64,000 nucleotides of DNA, from NCBI RefSeq assembly GCF_024701375.2, contig NZ_CP113910.1, positions 5,332,001 through 5,396,000 on the forward strand. Direction: 5' to 3'. Below are positions 18,111 to 27,056 of the stretch, one piece after another. The notes under the pieces are model-generated. The model was not told the origin of the DNA and ran no database searches. It was given only the letters and a program-made list of their open reading frames with translations. How positions within the stretch are numbered: position 1 is the stretch's first letter; each line of letters opens with the position of its first letter. A program made the translations under genes and the position numbers. The DNA is from Streptomyces sp. KMM 9044 (GTDB lineage: Bacteria > Actinomycetota > Actinomycetes > Streptomycetales > Streptomycetaceae).

Positions 18111-19061
18111 TCAGACGTGCTCGGAGACGAGCTCGCGGGCGGCGTCGAGGTCGGCGGGACTCTTCAGGGCCAGCGTCTTCACACCGGGCAGCGCACGCTT
18201 GGCGAGGCCGGTCAGGGTTCCCCCGGGGCACACCTCGATCAGCGCGGTCACCCCGAGCTCCTTGAACGTCTCCATGCACAGGTCCCAGCGGACCGGGTTC
18301 GCCACCTGGCCGACCAGGCGCTCCAGCACCCCGGCACCGGTCGCGACCGTCGCGCCGTCCCTGTTCGACACGTACACGGCCTTCGGGTCGCCCGGTGTCA
18401 GGTCCTCGGCCGCCTTCGCCAGGGTGTCGACCGCGGGAGACATGTGGTGGGTGTGGAAGGCGCCGGCCACCTTGAGCGCGACGACCTTGCGCACGCCCTC
18501 GGGCTTGTCCGCCTCCAGCGCCGCCAGCTGCTCCCTGGTGCCGGCTGCCACGATCTGGCCCGCGCCGTTGACGTTCGCCGGGGTCAGCCCCAGCTTCTCC
18601 AGGTGCGCCACGGTGACGTCCGGGTCGCCGCCGAGCAGCGCCGCCATCCCGGTCTCGGTGACCGCGGCGGCGTCGGCCATGGCCAGCCCCCGCCTGCGGA
18701 CCAGACTCAGCGTGGCCGTGTCGTCGAGGACCCCCGCGAACGCGGCCGCGGTGAACTCGCCGACGCTGTGACCGGCGACCGCGCCGGGCGCGATCCGCGC
18801 CACCGCCGAGGCGGCGTCGGCCGCACCGGCACCCAGTGCCGAGACGGACAGCAGCCCGGCCGCGACCAGCAACGGCTGGGCGACGGCCGTGTCGCGGATC
18901 GCGTCCGCGTCGGCCTCGGTGCCGTAGCGGGCGAGGTCGAGTCCGATGGCGTCGGACCAGCCGGCGACGCGGTCCGCGACACCGGGAAGGTCGAGCCATT
19001 CGGTCAGGAAGCCGGGCGCCTGAGCGCCCTGGCCGGGAGCGACGAGTACGAGCACTCTCAC
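18111..19061 (-). CDS. fabD: Malonyl-CoA:ACP transacylase (FabD)
   Basis: Loads malonate onto ACP; 316 residues. The catalytic serine lies in the nucleophile elbow VAGHSVGEF (S99) and the catalytic histidine in AGAFHTHHMSP (about H203). The N-terminal LVLVAPGQGAQAPGFL is diagnostic. I chose GTG at 19061 (AAGAGAGAG upstream); GTG at 19055 is an equally plausible start giving a two-residue shorter protein. First gene of the fab operon. Confidence 0.96.
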   Translation of the reverse strand: MRVLVLVAPGQGAQAPGFLTEWLDLPGVADRVAGWSDAIGLDLARYGTEADADAIRDTAVAQPLLVAAGLLSVSALGAGAADAASAVARIAPGAVAGHSVGEFTAAAFAGVLDDTATLSLVRRRGLAMADAAAVTETGMAALLGGDPDVTVAHLEKLGLTPANVNGAGQIVAAGTREQLAALEADKPEGVRKVVALKVAGAFHTHHMSPAVDTLAKAAEDLTPGDPKAVYVSNRDGATVATGAGVLERLVGQVANPVRWDLCMETFKELGVTALIEVCPGGTLTGLAKRALPGVKTLALKSPADLDAARELVSEHV

Positions 19062-19117
19062 ACTCTCTCTTGACGACGGCCGAAGCCGCCCGTGGGGACA
19101 GAGACCAAGAACACGAG

Positions 19118-19135
19118 GGGGTTTTGTGGAACCCC
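19118..19135. promoter_or_regulatory. Candidate FasR operator upstream of fabD
   Basis: GGGGTT-TTGTGG-AACCCC, a 6-bp inverted repeat with a 6-nt spacer, in the 83-nt space between the regulator gene and fabD. In S. coelicolor, FasR activates this promoter by binding upstream of fabD; I infer that this repeat is the site. Confidence 0.45.
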
Positions 19136-19144
19136 GACAAGAAG

Positions 19145-20350
19145 CTAGAGCTGAAGATCGCCGTCGACCAGACGCCCCAGGATCAGCGCGATCCGCAGTG
19201 TGAACGCAGAGCGTACATCGGAGGGTGACCATCCGGTGACGTCTGTCACACGTCGGAGCCGGTAACGCACGGTATTGGGGTGCACGAACAGCATCCGTGC
19301 GGCCCCCTCGAGGCTGCTCGCCTGCTCCAGGTAGACGCTGAGCGTCTCCAGCAGTGCGGACCCGGCCTCCTCCAGCGGTCTGTAGATCTCCTCCACCAAC
19401 TGCTCGCGGGCCGAGGGATCACCGGCGATCGCCCGCTCCGGCAGCAGATCGTCGGCCAGCACCGGACGCGGCGCGTCCTCCCAGGCGGAACACGCCTTCA
19501 GGCCCGCCGCGGCGGCCTGCGCGGACCGGGTCGCCGCCTGGAGGTCCGGCACCACCGGCCCCGCCACCACCGGACCCTGCGCGTACGGCCCGATCAGTGA
19601 CTTGGCGACGGCCAGCGGGTTGTCGCTGCCGCCCGCGATCACCACCAGCCGGTCCCCGAGCACCCCCGTCAGCACCTGGAGCTTGGCGTGCCGGGCGGCC
19701 CGCCGGATCGCCTCCACGGTCAGTTCCGAGTCGCCGTTGGGCGCGGTGCCGAGCAGCACGCACACGTGCTCCGGCGAGTTCCACCCCAGGGCGGCGGCCC
19801 GGGACACGGCACCCTCGTCGGCCTCGCCGCTGAGCACCGCGTTCACGACCAGCGACTCCAGCCGCGCGTCCCAGGCACCCCGTGCCTCGGCGGCCTGCGC
19901 GTACACCTGCGCGGTGGCGAACGCGATCTCCCGCGCGTACACCAGCAGCGCCTCGCGCAGCACCGACTCGTCGCCCGGCGCGGCCACCTCGTCGATGGCG
20001 CTCTCCATGACCTCGATGGTGGTGCGCACCATCTCCACGGTCTGCCGCAGCGTGATGGCCCGGGTCAGCTCGCGCGGCGCCGTCCCGAAGACGTCGGTGG
20101 AGATGGCCTGCGGCGCGTCCGGGCGCCGGAACCACTCGGTGAAGGCGGCGATGCCGGCCTGGGCGACCAACCCGATCCAGGAACGGTTCTCCGGGGGCAT
20201 CGCCCGGTACCAGGGCAGTGTCTCGTCCATCCGCAGGATCGCCTGCGCGGCGAGGTGGCCGGACGATCTCTCCAGCCGCTTCAGCGTCGCGGGATGCGGG
20301 TGGGCGGGGCCTGCCGGGGTCTCGGGCTTGCCGGTTTCGGGTTCGGGCAC
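19145..20350 (-). CDS. fasR: FasR-type fatty-acid synthesis regulator (PucR/CdaR C-terminal HTH)
   Basis: A 401-residue regulator. The N-terminal part is a helical sensor-like region (LKRLERSSGHLAAQAI, MPPENRSWIGLVAQAG), followed by a GGDEF-like degenerate middle domain. The C-terminus has the PucR-type helix-turn-helix: VYLEQASSLEGAARML, then FVHPNTVRYRLRRVTDVTGW. It is encoded directly upstream of fabD in the same direction. That is the position of FasR (SCO2386), an activator of fab genes in S. coelicolor. The assignment rests on synteny and domain form. Confidence 0.88.
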   Translation of the reverse strand: MPEPETGKPETPAGPAHPHPATLKRLERSSGHLAAQAILRMDETLPWYRAMPPENRSWIGLVAQAGIAAFTEWFRRPDAPQAISTDVFGTAPRELTRAITLRQTVEMVRTTIEVMESAIDEVAAPGDESVLREALLVYAREIAFATAQVYAQAAEARGAWDARLESLVVNAVLSGEADEGAVSRAAALGWNSPEHVCVLLGTAPNGDSELTVEAIRRAARHAKLQVLTGVLGDRLVVIAGGSDNPLAVAKSLIGPYAQGPVVAGPVVPDLQAATRSAQAAAAGLKACSAWEDAPRPVLADDLLPERAIAGDPSAREQLVEEIYRPLEEAGSALLETLSVYLEQASSLEGAARMLFVHPNTVRYRLRRVTDVTGWSPSDVRSAFTLRIALILGRLVDGDLQL

Positions 20351-20453
20351 GGTGACAAGACTGCCTCATCCGGACGCCGGGACGCGTCGCCGGGTCTGCT
20401 GCGAGGTCTCCCGCCGGGACCGAGAGGCCCACGTCGGGACTACCGTGGACGGC

Positions 20454-21113
20454 GTGACGGACGTACGGCGCGCGCACGGGCGCTTCCAGGGCGGCGATCC
20501 GGCGGCCGGCATCGAGAGCCGGCACGCCTTCTCCTTCGGCCCCCACTACGACCCCGACAACCTCCGCTTCGGCGCGGTGATCGCCTGCAACGAGGAGCGG
20601 CTGGCCCCCGGTGCCGGCTTCGGCGAGCATCCGCACCGCCACACCGAGATCGTGACGTGGGTGGTGGAGGGCGAACTGACCCACCGCGACTCCACCGGCC
20701 ACGAGAGCGTGGTCCGCCCCGGCGACGTGCAGCGGCTGAGCGCCGCGTCCGGCGTGCGGCACGTGGAACGCAACGACGGCCCCGGGCCCCTGACCTTCCT
20801 CCAGATGTGGCTGGCCCCGCTGGAACCCGGCGGCGACCCCTTCTACGAGGTCGTCCGCGGCGTCGCCGACTCCACCCCGTACGCCCTCCCCGAGGCGGGC
20901 GCCGTGCTCCACGTCCGCCGGCCGTCGGCGGGGGAGCGGACCGCCCTGCCGGACGCCGCGTACGTGTACGCCCATGTGGTGCGCGGTGAGGTGCTGCTGG
21001 ACGGGGCCCGGCTGGGGCCGGGTGACGCGGCCCGCCTCACGGACACCAGGGACGCCGAGGCGGTCGCGGTGACCGGGGCCGAGCTGCTGCTGTGGGAGAT
21101 GCGCGGCGCGTGA
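20454..21113 (+). CDS. Pirin-family bicupin protein
   Basis: A 219-residue bicupin. The metal-binding histidines lie in GFGEHPHRHTEIVTWV (H59, H61, H63), followed by VVEGELTHRDSTG and RLSAASGVRHVERND (fourth ligand region). The C-terminal cupin is more divergent, ending in GAELLLWEMRG. Pirins include quercetin dioxygenase-like enzymes and transcription cofactors. The GTG start has TACCGT 8 nt upstream as a possible -10, so the mRNA may be leaderless. It is divergent from fasR. Confidence 0.85.
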   Translation: MTDVRRAHGRFQGGDPAAGIESRHAFSFGPHYDPDNLRFGAVIACNEERLAPGAGFGEHPHRHTEIVTWVVEGELTHRDSTGHESVVRPGDVQRLSAASGVRHVERNDGPGPLTFLQMWLAPLEPGGDPFYEVVRGVADSTPYALPEAGAVLHVRRPSAGERTALPDAAYVYAHVVRGEVLLDGARLGPGDAARLTDTRDAEAVAVTGAELLLWEMRGA

Positions 21114-21224
21114 CCGATGCGCGGGCACCGTAATGGGCGAGCGTCTCTGCCCTGCGGATGAACGACTCTGATGGATCTCGCTGTTTCGGCGCGATTGTCA
21201 GAGGCATGAAGTACATCTGTGTCC

Positions 21225-22225
21225 ATGGGGACCGACGCATACGAGTTGAACGAGGACGAGACCTGCAAGCGGTTCGTCCTTCCCGCTCTGCGGGCAGCGG
21301 GGTGGAGCGAGAAGCAGATCCGTCCGCAGCACCGGATCAACGACGGCCGGTTGGTGCCGACGCGCAGGCGCCACAAGCGGGGGGCGGCGCTCGCCGCCGA
21401 GTGTGTGCTCGAGTACATCCCCGATGTGCCGATCGCAGTGGTGGAGGCCAAGCGCTACCGGCTCAGCGAGGAGAACGGGGTGGAACAGGCTCGCCGTTAC
21501 GCGCGCAAGCTGGGCTTGTCCTTCGCGTACGCCACCAACGGCCGCAACATCGTGGAGATCGACTTCAGCGGGGACAAGCCGGCCATCCGGCCTGTCGCCG
21601 GTTTCCGTCGCCCGCCGACCTCTGGGCGCGCTTCCTGCGTGATCAGGGAGTCCGTGGCACCGAGGCGGGCGAGGAGCTGATGCCGGCTCCGTACGACTAC
21701 ACCCTCCGCAACACCGACAACTCCGTGAAGCGCCCGCGCTACTACCAGCGGGTCGCCATCACCCGGGCACTCGCGGCGCTTGCCCGTGACGAGCGCCGCA
21801 TCCTGCTGGTACTCGCCACCGGTACGGGCAAGACCATGCTCGCCCTCCAACTGGTGGCCCGGCTCTCCGAGGCTCCCGGAGCGTTCGGAGGGCGCAAGCC
21901 CCGGGTGCTCTACCTCGCGGACCGCAACATGCTGGTCGACGACCCCAAGGACCGTTACTTCCTGCCGGTGTTCGGCGAGGACGACGTCCACAAGATCGGT
22001 GGCGGTGAGGCCAAGCGAGGCCGGAAGATCTACTTCGCGCTCTACCAGTCCCTGGAGCAGGGGGAGGCGCAGACCGGGCTGTTCCGGGAGTACCCGCCGG
22101 ACTACTTCGACATCGTCATCGTCGACGAGTGCCACCGGGGCAGTGCGAGCAGCGACTCGCGGTGGCGCAAGGTGCTGGAGCACTTCTCGCCCGCTGCGCA
22201 GATCGGGCTGACCGCCAGTCTCCGC
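21225..22225 (+). pseudogene. Broken type I restriction enzyme R subunit (HsdR)
   Basis: The N-terminal frame (MGTDAYELNEDETCKRFVLP) holds the HsdR nuclease domain with a PD-(D/E)xK-like ECVLEYIPDVPIAVVEAKRY. Near 21600-21615 the frame shifts by one base. The next frame continues with LWARFLRDQGV, PYDYTLRNTDNSVKRPRYYQ, the Walker A LATGTGKTMLALQL, VLYLADRNMLVDDP and the DEAD-like VIVDECHRGSAS. It stops abruptly at QIGLTAS, where motif III would read LTATP, and is then fused to unrelated sequence. Over half of a normal HsdR is missing, and no hsdM or hsdS is present. The gene cannot make an active enzyme. Confidence 0.85.
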
Positions 22226-23315
22226 TGCTTCCCGCCGCCGAGCCGATGAGCTCCATGAGCCGCCGATGCAGCGTCTTTGACCGGGCCCGCAGGAAAGCGT
22301 CGTAGTCGTCACGCAGTGCGGCCTGGTAGGCGTCCTCTTCGATCAGGCAGGTGCGCAGGCGCTCCCGCAGGACGTCCTCGCCGTGCCAGACGGCGAGGTC
22401 CCTGAGGTAGGCGGAGGGGCGGCGGTCGGAGATCCAGTTGTTGGTGATCGCGCTGAGCATGATCAGGTTGCCGCAGACGTTGTCCCTCCCCGCTTTCACC
22501 CCTTCCTTCTTCAGGTACGCGCGCGGGAAGAAGTGGTGGAGCTGCTTACCGTTCTGCCAGGACAGCGCGTCGGCCACGTCGATGACGAGGCCCGTGTTCA
22601 GGTCGACCGACTTCTCGTACGACATCAGCAGCACCAGAAGCTTGCCGGGGGCGTTCTGCCGGGAGAACTGCGCACGCTGCCAGAGGAGGGCTCGGGGAAG
22701 GGCGGCTGCCGTCTCGACCTCCGTCGAGCGCCCCGCCGCGAACTCGGTGACGGCCGACAGGTCCGGCCCCATCTGCGACTCCCGCCACCCCTTGAAGTAC
22801 TCGCTGCTCGCCGTCAGCCAGAACCAGCGCGTCACGGCCTCGTACTGGGCCGCCGTCGGCTTGGGCAGCTGCCTGAACAGCTCGACCGGGACGGCGAACT
22901 GGTTGTAGCAGGGCAGTGCTTCGGCCTGCGGTGTGCGGATCTGGGTGGAGAGGAAGTCCACGGCTCGTGCGGCCGCCTTCCCCGCGTCGGCGACGGCGGC
23001 CTGGAGCTGCTGACGGCCCGTCGAGGACGTAGTGCACCGGGGCGCCCTCGTGCTGGGGCACGGTGTCCAGGCCCGCGATCTCTGCCCGCTGGCCAGCTTG
23101 GCCGTCGTACGCCACATGAGAAGGCTGCCGATGGGGTAGTTCCGGCGCACCGAGTCGAGCAGGTACAGGATCTGCTGCGGGGTCCAGACGAACGCCCGTT
23201 GGAACTTGGGTAAAACGATGTCGCCCGACAGAACCCGCGAAGCGAGTGAGGTGATGGGCGCGATCGTGGGCTCGGGCGCGCGCACCCGAGCCGCAGACGT
23301 CGATGACGTTCCCAA
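22226..23315 (-). pseudogene. Degraded GmrSD-type restriction protein (DUF262 and DUF1524)
   Basis: The N-terminal DUF262 part reads SLASRVLSGDIVLPKFQRAF and LLDSVRRNYPIGSLLMWRT. The next motif, VHYVLDG followed by QQL, is split across frames near 23030-23095, indicating two compensating indels. The C-terminal DUF1524 HNH-like part is intact: LHHFFPRAYLKKEG, DNVCGNLIMLSAITNNWISD and RRPSAYLRDL. At its 3' end the reading frame runs into the antisense of the hsdR remnant at about 22226, so the natural C-terminus is lost. GmrSD systems cut modified phage DNA. Here it faces hsdR tail-to-tail with both tails deleted. Confidence 0.75.
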
Positions 23316-23406
23316 CGTGTTTCCCCCTACCTGATGGCCTCCGCCGCACGAGCGACCACGCAGTCGAGAGCAGGGGGTGCCACTGACAGTCGAACGGGTC
23401 TGTGGA

Positions 23407-23604
23407 TTACCGCAGACCGTCGACGAATGCTCGCCAGGCGTCGACGCCGACGGTGACGACCGGGCCGGACGGGTCCTTGCTGTCGCGGACGGGGACGGCG
23501 CCGGTGGGGCAGCCGTCGGCGACCTCGACGCAGTCGCCGCCAGTGCTGCCGCTGTAACTGGACCTACGCCACTGGCCGTTCCACAAACTGGGAGCGGTCT
23601 CCAT
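23407..23604 (-). CDS. DUF397 small protein
   Basis: A 65-residue protein: METAPSLWNGQWRRSSYSG, then DCVEVADGCPTGAVPVRDSK and DAWRAFVDGLR. This is the DUF397 family, found beside Xre regulators in Streptomyces, where such pairs (for example around whiJ) affect development. Its start lies inside the 3' end of the upstream regulator gene (41-nt overlap), so the two are translated from one message. Confidence 0.88.
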   Translation of the reverse strand: METAPSLWNGQWRRSSYSGSTGGDCVEVADGCPTGAVPVRDSKDPSGPVVTVGVDAWRAFVDGLR

Positions 23605-24412
23605 AGCGTTCCTCCATCGGGCGGGCGATCAGTTCCACCGACTCCTCGACCGGGAGAGCGGCAGCCTGCAGGCGAGCGTAACGGAGCGAGGCTTCCTTGA
23701 TGGTCTCGGGATTGGCCGTCATGTGGCCAGAGATGAGGTCTTCTGTGGAGATGATGTCCGGGGCGTCCTCGAAGCGGAGGAGATTGAACGCCCCGTCCAG
23801 GCTGGCGTGTTCACCCGCCCTATTCGGCAGGACCTGCACATGCATCCACCGGTGACCGGCGAACTCCAACAGGCGGGCCGGTTGGCGTCGCATGACACCG
23901 GTGCCGCCGATCGGCCGGTGCAGCACCGCCTCATCCAGGACCACCCAGACCAGCGGCGGCTGTTCTCGTTCCAAGATGCGCTGGCGTTCCATCCGGGCGG
24001 TCACCAGACCTTCCAGATCGTCCGGCGCTCCGGTGGCGAGCACCGCCCGCGCGTACTCCTCCGTCTGCAACAGCCCGTACGCCACCTGCACCTGATACGT
24101 GGAAATGTACGCCGCCTTCGCCTCCATCTCCGCGTACGGCTGGAACCACGTGGGCAGTTGGCTGCGCAGGACCAGGCCGATCAGGCGGGAGAAGAGGCCG
24201 TCCGTGCCGAGGGCCGCGTCCACGCGTTCGGAGAAGTCGCGGGCGGGGACCTTCTTCGTGGTCTCGATCTGGCAGATCAGCGAGCCCGTACAGAAGATGA
24301 TCTCGCCGAGCTGTCCCTGCTTGAGGCCGTGGGCCTCGCGTTGGCGGCGCGGTTCCCAGCCGTAGTAGTCGAGTGGGGACGCCGTGGGGCCGAGCGTCTG
24401 GATGTTGGCCAC
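23564..24412 (-). CDS. Xre-family regulator with DUF5753 domain (whiJ-like)
   Basis: A 282-residue DNA-binding protein. The N-terminal helix-turn-helix is LDYYGWEPRRQREAHGLKQG with LGEIIFCTGSLICQIETTKK (canonical Ser-Xaa-Ile-Glu-recognition helix region). The C-terminal DUF5753 domain has AAYISTYQVQVAYGLLQTEEYARAVL, RMERQRIL, VVLDEAVLHRPIGG and WMHVQVLPNRAGEH (given in parts). GTG at 24412 has GGAGG at 7 nt. It is divergent from a broken HATPase gene and overlaps DUF397, giving the three-gene arrangement usual for this family. Confidence 0.9.
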   Translation of the reverse strand: MANIQTLGPTASPLDYYGWEPRRQREAHGLKQGQLGEIIFCTGSLICQIETTKKVPARDFSERVDAALGTDGLFSRLIGLVLRSQLPTWFQPYAEMEAKAAYISTYQVQVAYGLLQTEEYARAVLATGAPDDLEGLVTARMERQRILEREQPPLVWVVLDEAVLHRPIGGTGVMRRQPARLLEFAGHRWMHVQVLPNRAGEHASLDGAFNLLRFEDAPDIISTEDLISGHMTANPETIKEASLRYARLQAAALPVEESVELIARPMEERYGDRSQFVERPVA

Positions 24413-24495
24413 GGTGGTGCCTCCGGCCTGAAACGCCTCCCGGCGTTGATTTCTTTGCGTGGCCGATCGCATGCGCCGCGTTGCAATCTGGTGAT

Positions 24496-24950
24496 GTGGA
24501 TCACGCAACTGGTCCGCGTACGACGGACTTCGAGACGCACTATCGGGCCGAGTTCGCGTTGGGTGAGCACTCGGTCCGGCATCTGCGCCGCATCCTGCGG
24601 CTCTATCTCAAGGGTTCGGGCCTGCTGGAGGTGGCGGACGCGGCCGAACTCGCGGTGTCGGAACGCCTCGCCAACGTCTCCGGCCCGTGCCCGACCGTCG
24701 TTGCGGCATCCGCTTCCTTCTGTTGCCGGGCGCGGTGAGGGTGGAGGTCTCCGACAGGTGCCCGCGACTGCCGGTGCCGGCGGGCCGGGACGTGCTGGCC
24801 GAGGGCGGGCGAGGGCTGCTGCTCGTCGAGGCGGTGACCGACCGGTGGGGTGTGACGTCGTCTCCGACCGGTGGTGGTAAGACCGTGTGGTTCGAATGCG
24901 ACGTCAAACCTGCGCCTGTCCGCGATGGTAGTGGGCGGGTGTTGTCGTAG
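24496..24950 (+). pseudogene. HATPase (RsbW-like anti-sigma type) with one frameshift
   Basis: The first frame (VDHATGPRTTDFETHYRAEF, HSVRHLRRILRLYL, AAELAVSERLANV) gives the N-terminal half of an actinobacterial histidine-kinase-like ATPase. The N-box would continue with a 'xxHVPDRRC' segment, but that is in another frame: VPDRRCGIRFLLLPGAVRVEV, SDRCPRLPVPAG, GRGLLLVEAVTDRWG and GKTVWFECDV. One missing base near 24690 explains this. Restoring it would give a normal ATP-binding protein of about 150 residues. It is either a young pseudogene or a base-calling error. It is divergent from the Xre/DUF397 pair. Confidence 0.75.
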
Positions 24951-24959
24951 CCTTCCGGG

Positions 24960-25553
24960 ATGACGCAGCACCCCGTGCCGGACCAGCGGCGGCCCGCGAA
25001 CGACGGGCCGAAGGCCGCCGCCCGCAACCGTGCCGCGCTGGTCGCCGCCGCCCGGGAGATCTACGCGGAGCACGGTCTGGACGCTCCGCTGTCCGCGATC
25101 GCGCGCCGCGCAGGGGTCGGGCAGGGCGTCCTGTACCGGCACTTCCCCGACCGGGCCGCGGTGACGACCGCCGTACTGGAGGAGAACGTCCGGGAGGTCG
25201 AACAGGCGGCCGCGGCCGAGGACGCGACCCTCGCCGGCGTGCTCGGGGTGCTGACCTGGCACCTGAAGGAGTCGGCGGCGTTCATCGGCCTCCTGCACGC
25301 CGACGGGTCGGACCACCGTTCCGCCGTCCGCGCCCACGCCCTGGCCCTGTCCCGGCGGGTCGAACACGCCCTGCGCGTGCACCTGCCGGCCGCCGGCCGC
25401 CGGCTGGCCACGGCGGACGACCTCATGCTCGCCGTCGCCATGGTCTCCGGCGCCGCCACCGGCCCCTCCCACGAGGAGCGGGAGCGCAGGGCACTGGCGG
25501 CCTGGCGGCTCCTCGGCGTCGAGGTGGGGCCGGTGCGGCCCTTCCACGGGTAG
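24960..25553 (+). CDS. TetR-family transcriptional regulator
   Basis: A 197-residue repressor. The N-terminal DNA-binding domain reads NRAALVAAAREIYAEHGLDA with PLSAIARRAGVGQGVLYRHFPDR (helix-turn-helix, in parts), the standard TetR form. The ligand-binding domain contains LTWHLKESAAFIGLLHADG and ADDLMLAVAMVSGAA. ATG at 24960 has no clear ribosome site. It is followed by the convergent SMP-30 gene, and no divergent target is adjacent, so its target is not apparent. Confidence 0.9.
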   Translation: MTQHPVPDQRRPANDGPKAAARNRAALVAAAREIYAEHGLDAPLSAIARRAGVGQGVLYRHFPDRAAVTTAVLEENVREVEQAAAAEDATLAGVLGVLTWHLKESAAFIGLLHADGSDHRSAVRAHALALSRRVEHALRVHLPAAGRRLATADDLMLAVAMVSGAATGPSHEERERRALAAWRLLGVEVGPVRPFHG

Positions 25554-25574
25554 CGGGCTTCCCCGTCGGGGGCG

Positions 25575-26323
25575 TCAGCCGCCGTTGGACTGCCGGGTGC
25601 CTTCCGCCAGCGCGGCGAAGGTGTAGAGGTACCCGCCCGCGGGCCCGCTGACGGTCATGTACGCCCTGGCCCCGCCGGGCGTGATCGCCACGTTCGTCGC
25701 CGACTCGGGGCCCTCGGCGGCACGCGCGGGCACCTCGACCGTCGCCAGCCGCTCACCGTGCGGTCGTACACGACCATCGCGGGCCGCCCGTGCAGCCCCT
25801 GGCAGAGGTTGCCGTCCGCGTCCACGGCGATCGAGTCGGTCTGCGCGATCCCGCCGTCGACCCGGATCGCGGTGTGCCGGGCGGTGACCCCGCCCCTGCC
25901 GCCGACGGGGAGGTAGGAGATCCGGTTCTCCGTCAGTTCGCCGAACCACAGCCCGCGGTACTCCACGTCGAAGGAGATCCCGTTCGTCGCGGCCAGTTTG
26001 CCGGCCAGGACGGTGGCCTGCCCGCCGTCGCGGTCGATCCGCACCACACGGCCGAGCGCCCGGCCCTCGGTCAGGCCGCGCGAGTCGCTGACGTACAGGT
26101 GGCCGTCCGCGCCGAAGACCGGCCCCTCCAGCAGCGTCGTCCCGGTCTGTTCGTGCACCTCGGTCAGTTGCGTCACCTGCTGCGCGCGCAGGGTCCGGCC
26201 ACCCGCACCGGGCGCCCCGGCCGTCCGCTCACCGACGTCACCCGTCTGCGTGCCGCAGCCGGTGAGGGCGAGGGCGCCGACGGTGGCGAGTACGGCGAGG
26301 GAGCGGAGGGGGAGTCGTCGCAT
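25575..26323 (-). pseudogene. SMP-30/gluconolactonase-like lipoprotein with one frameshift
   Basis: The N-terminus MRRLPLRSLAVLATVGALAL with lipobox ALTGCG marks a lipoprotein. Beta-propeller blades follow: LLEGPVFGADGHLYVSDSRG, ATNGISFDVEYRGLWFGE, and IAQTDSIAVDADGNLC. At about 25757 (VVYDR) the frame is lost. The rest, GERLATVEVPARAAEGPESA, TNVAITPGGARAYMTVSG and YLYTFAALAEG, is in the next frame. One missing G (DRDGER would be expected) restores a full-length protein of about 249 residues. The family hydrolyses lactones or acts as a sugar sensor. Possibly a sequencing error. Confidence 0.78.
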
Positions 26324-26328
26324 GGGGG

Positions 26329-26400
26329 TCACTCTTCCTGTCGGCTGCTGGGTGGGAGTGGGAGTGGGGGTGGGGGTGGGGGTGCCGGCGGCGGTGGGGC
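26329..26400. repeat. G-rich tandem repeat upstream of the SMP-30 gene
   Basis: Runs of GGGAGTGGGAGTGGGGGTGG on the plus strand, unit about 6 nt, with five or more G-runs. It could form a quadruplex in the leader of the minus-strand lipoprotein gene. Confidence 0.55.
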
Positions 26401-26539
26401 CGGGACGGACCAGTACGCGCCACCGCGCGTCCGATCCCCAACCGGAGAATTCTGTCCGGTAGTTGTTGCCGTAGCGGAGCCGACGGCCGCACGGGCCGAC
26501 GCGGCCGGAACACCATGAGGATTGAGGCAGGGCCCCCAC

Positions 26540-26808
26540 ATGACGATCCCCCGCACGATGCCCCACCGAGCGCCGTCCCCCGAGGAACTGGAGGCGCTGC
26601 GGCAGCGCTACCGCGTCGAGCGCGAGCGGCGCGTACGCCCGGACGGCGCGGCCCAGTACCAGGCCACCGAAGCCGAGTTCGGCTACTACGCCGCCGACCC
26701 GTACGTCGGTGAGGCCGCCGGGCGCGAGCCGTTGCACGACACCGCCGACGTCGCCGTGGTCGGCGGCGGGTTCGGCGGCATCCTGGCCGGGGCGCGGCTG
26801 CGGCAGCG
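26540..26808 (+). pseudogene. N-terminal fragment of a flavin-containing (Baeyer-Villiger-type) monooxygenase
   Basis: Begins MTIPRTMPHRAPSPEELEAL and continues RQRYRVERERRVRPDG, EFGYYAADPYVGE, then the FAD-binding DVAVVGGGFGGILAGARLR with the GxGxxG motif. After residue 90 all similarity ends, and the sequence passes into a transposase-like remnant on the other strand. Full enzymes of this group have 500 to 650 residues. The N-terminal arm before the FAD fold resembles cyclohexanone/phenylacetone-type monooxygenases. Confidence 0.75.
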
Positions 26809-27056
26809 GGTCGATGACCGTGCCGAGCCGCCTCGGCAGGGCCGACGGTGCGTCGGCCACCCATTCACCCACCGCGAGCAGGGATCGCGCTCCGGCGAGG
26901 ACCGCGCAGGCCGTCAGTGCCAGGAGCGTCACGAGTGGATGCCCCCCGCACCTCCCCCGCACCTTCCCCGCACCTTCCCCGCGCCCCCCGCGCCCCCCGC
27001 GGGTCCGGGACCTGCGCGAGACGTTCCAGCAGATCCAGGAGCTCGCTCCCGGACAC
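26809..27056 (-). mobile_element. Remnant of an ISAs1-type transposase (N-terminal part)
   Basis: Minus-strand translation gives VSGSELLDLLERLAQVPDPRG in one frame. After a C-rich repeat tract at 26940-27000 a second frame gives LVTLLALTACAVLAGARSLL and [18 protein letters not shown]. The VPDPRxxRG and LAxTACAVLAGARS..AxGEW patterns are the N-terminal domain of ISAs1/H-repeat transposases. The DDE catalytic part is absent. The fragment abuts the truncated monooxygenase, so insertion followed by deletion is likely. Terminal repeats were not found. Confidence 0.65.
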
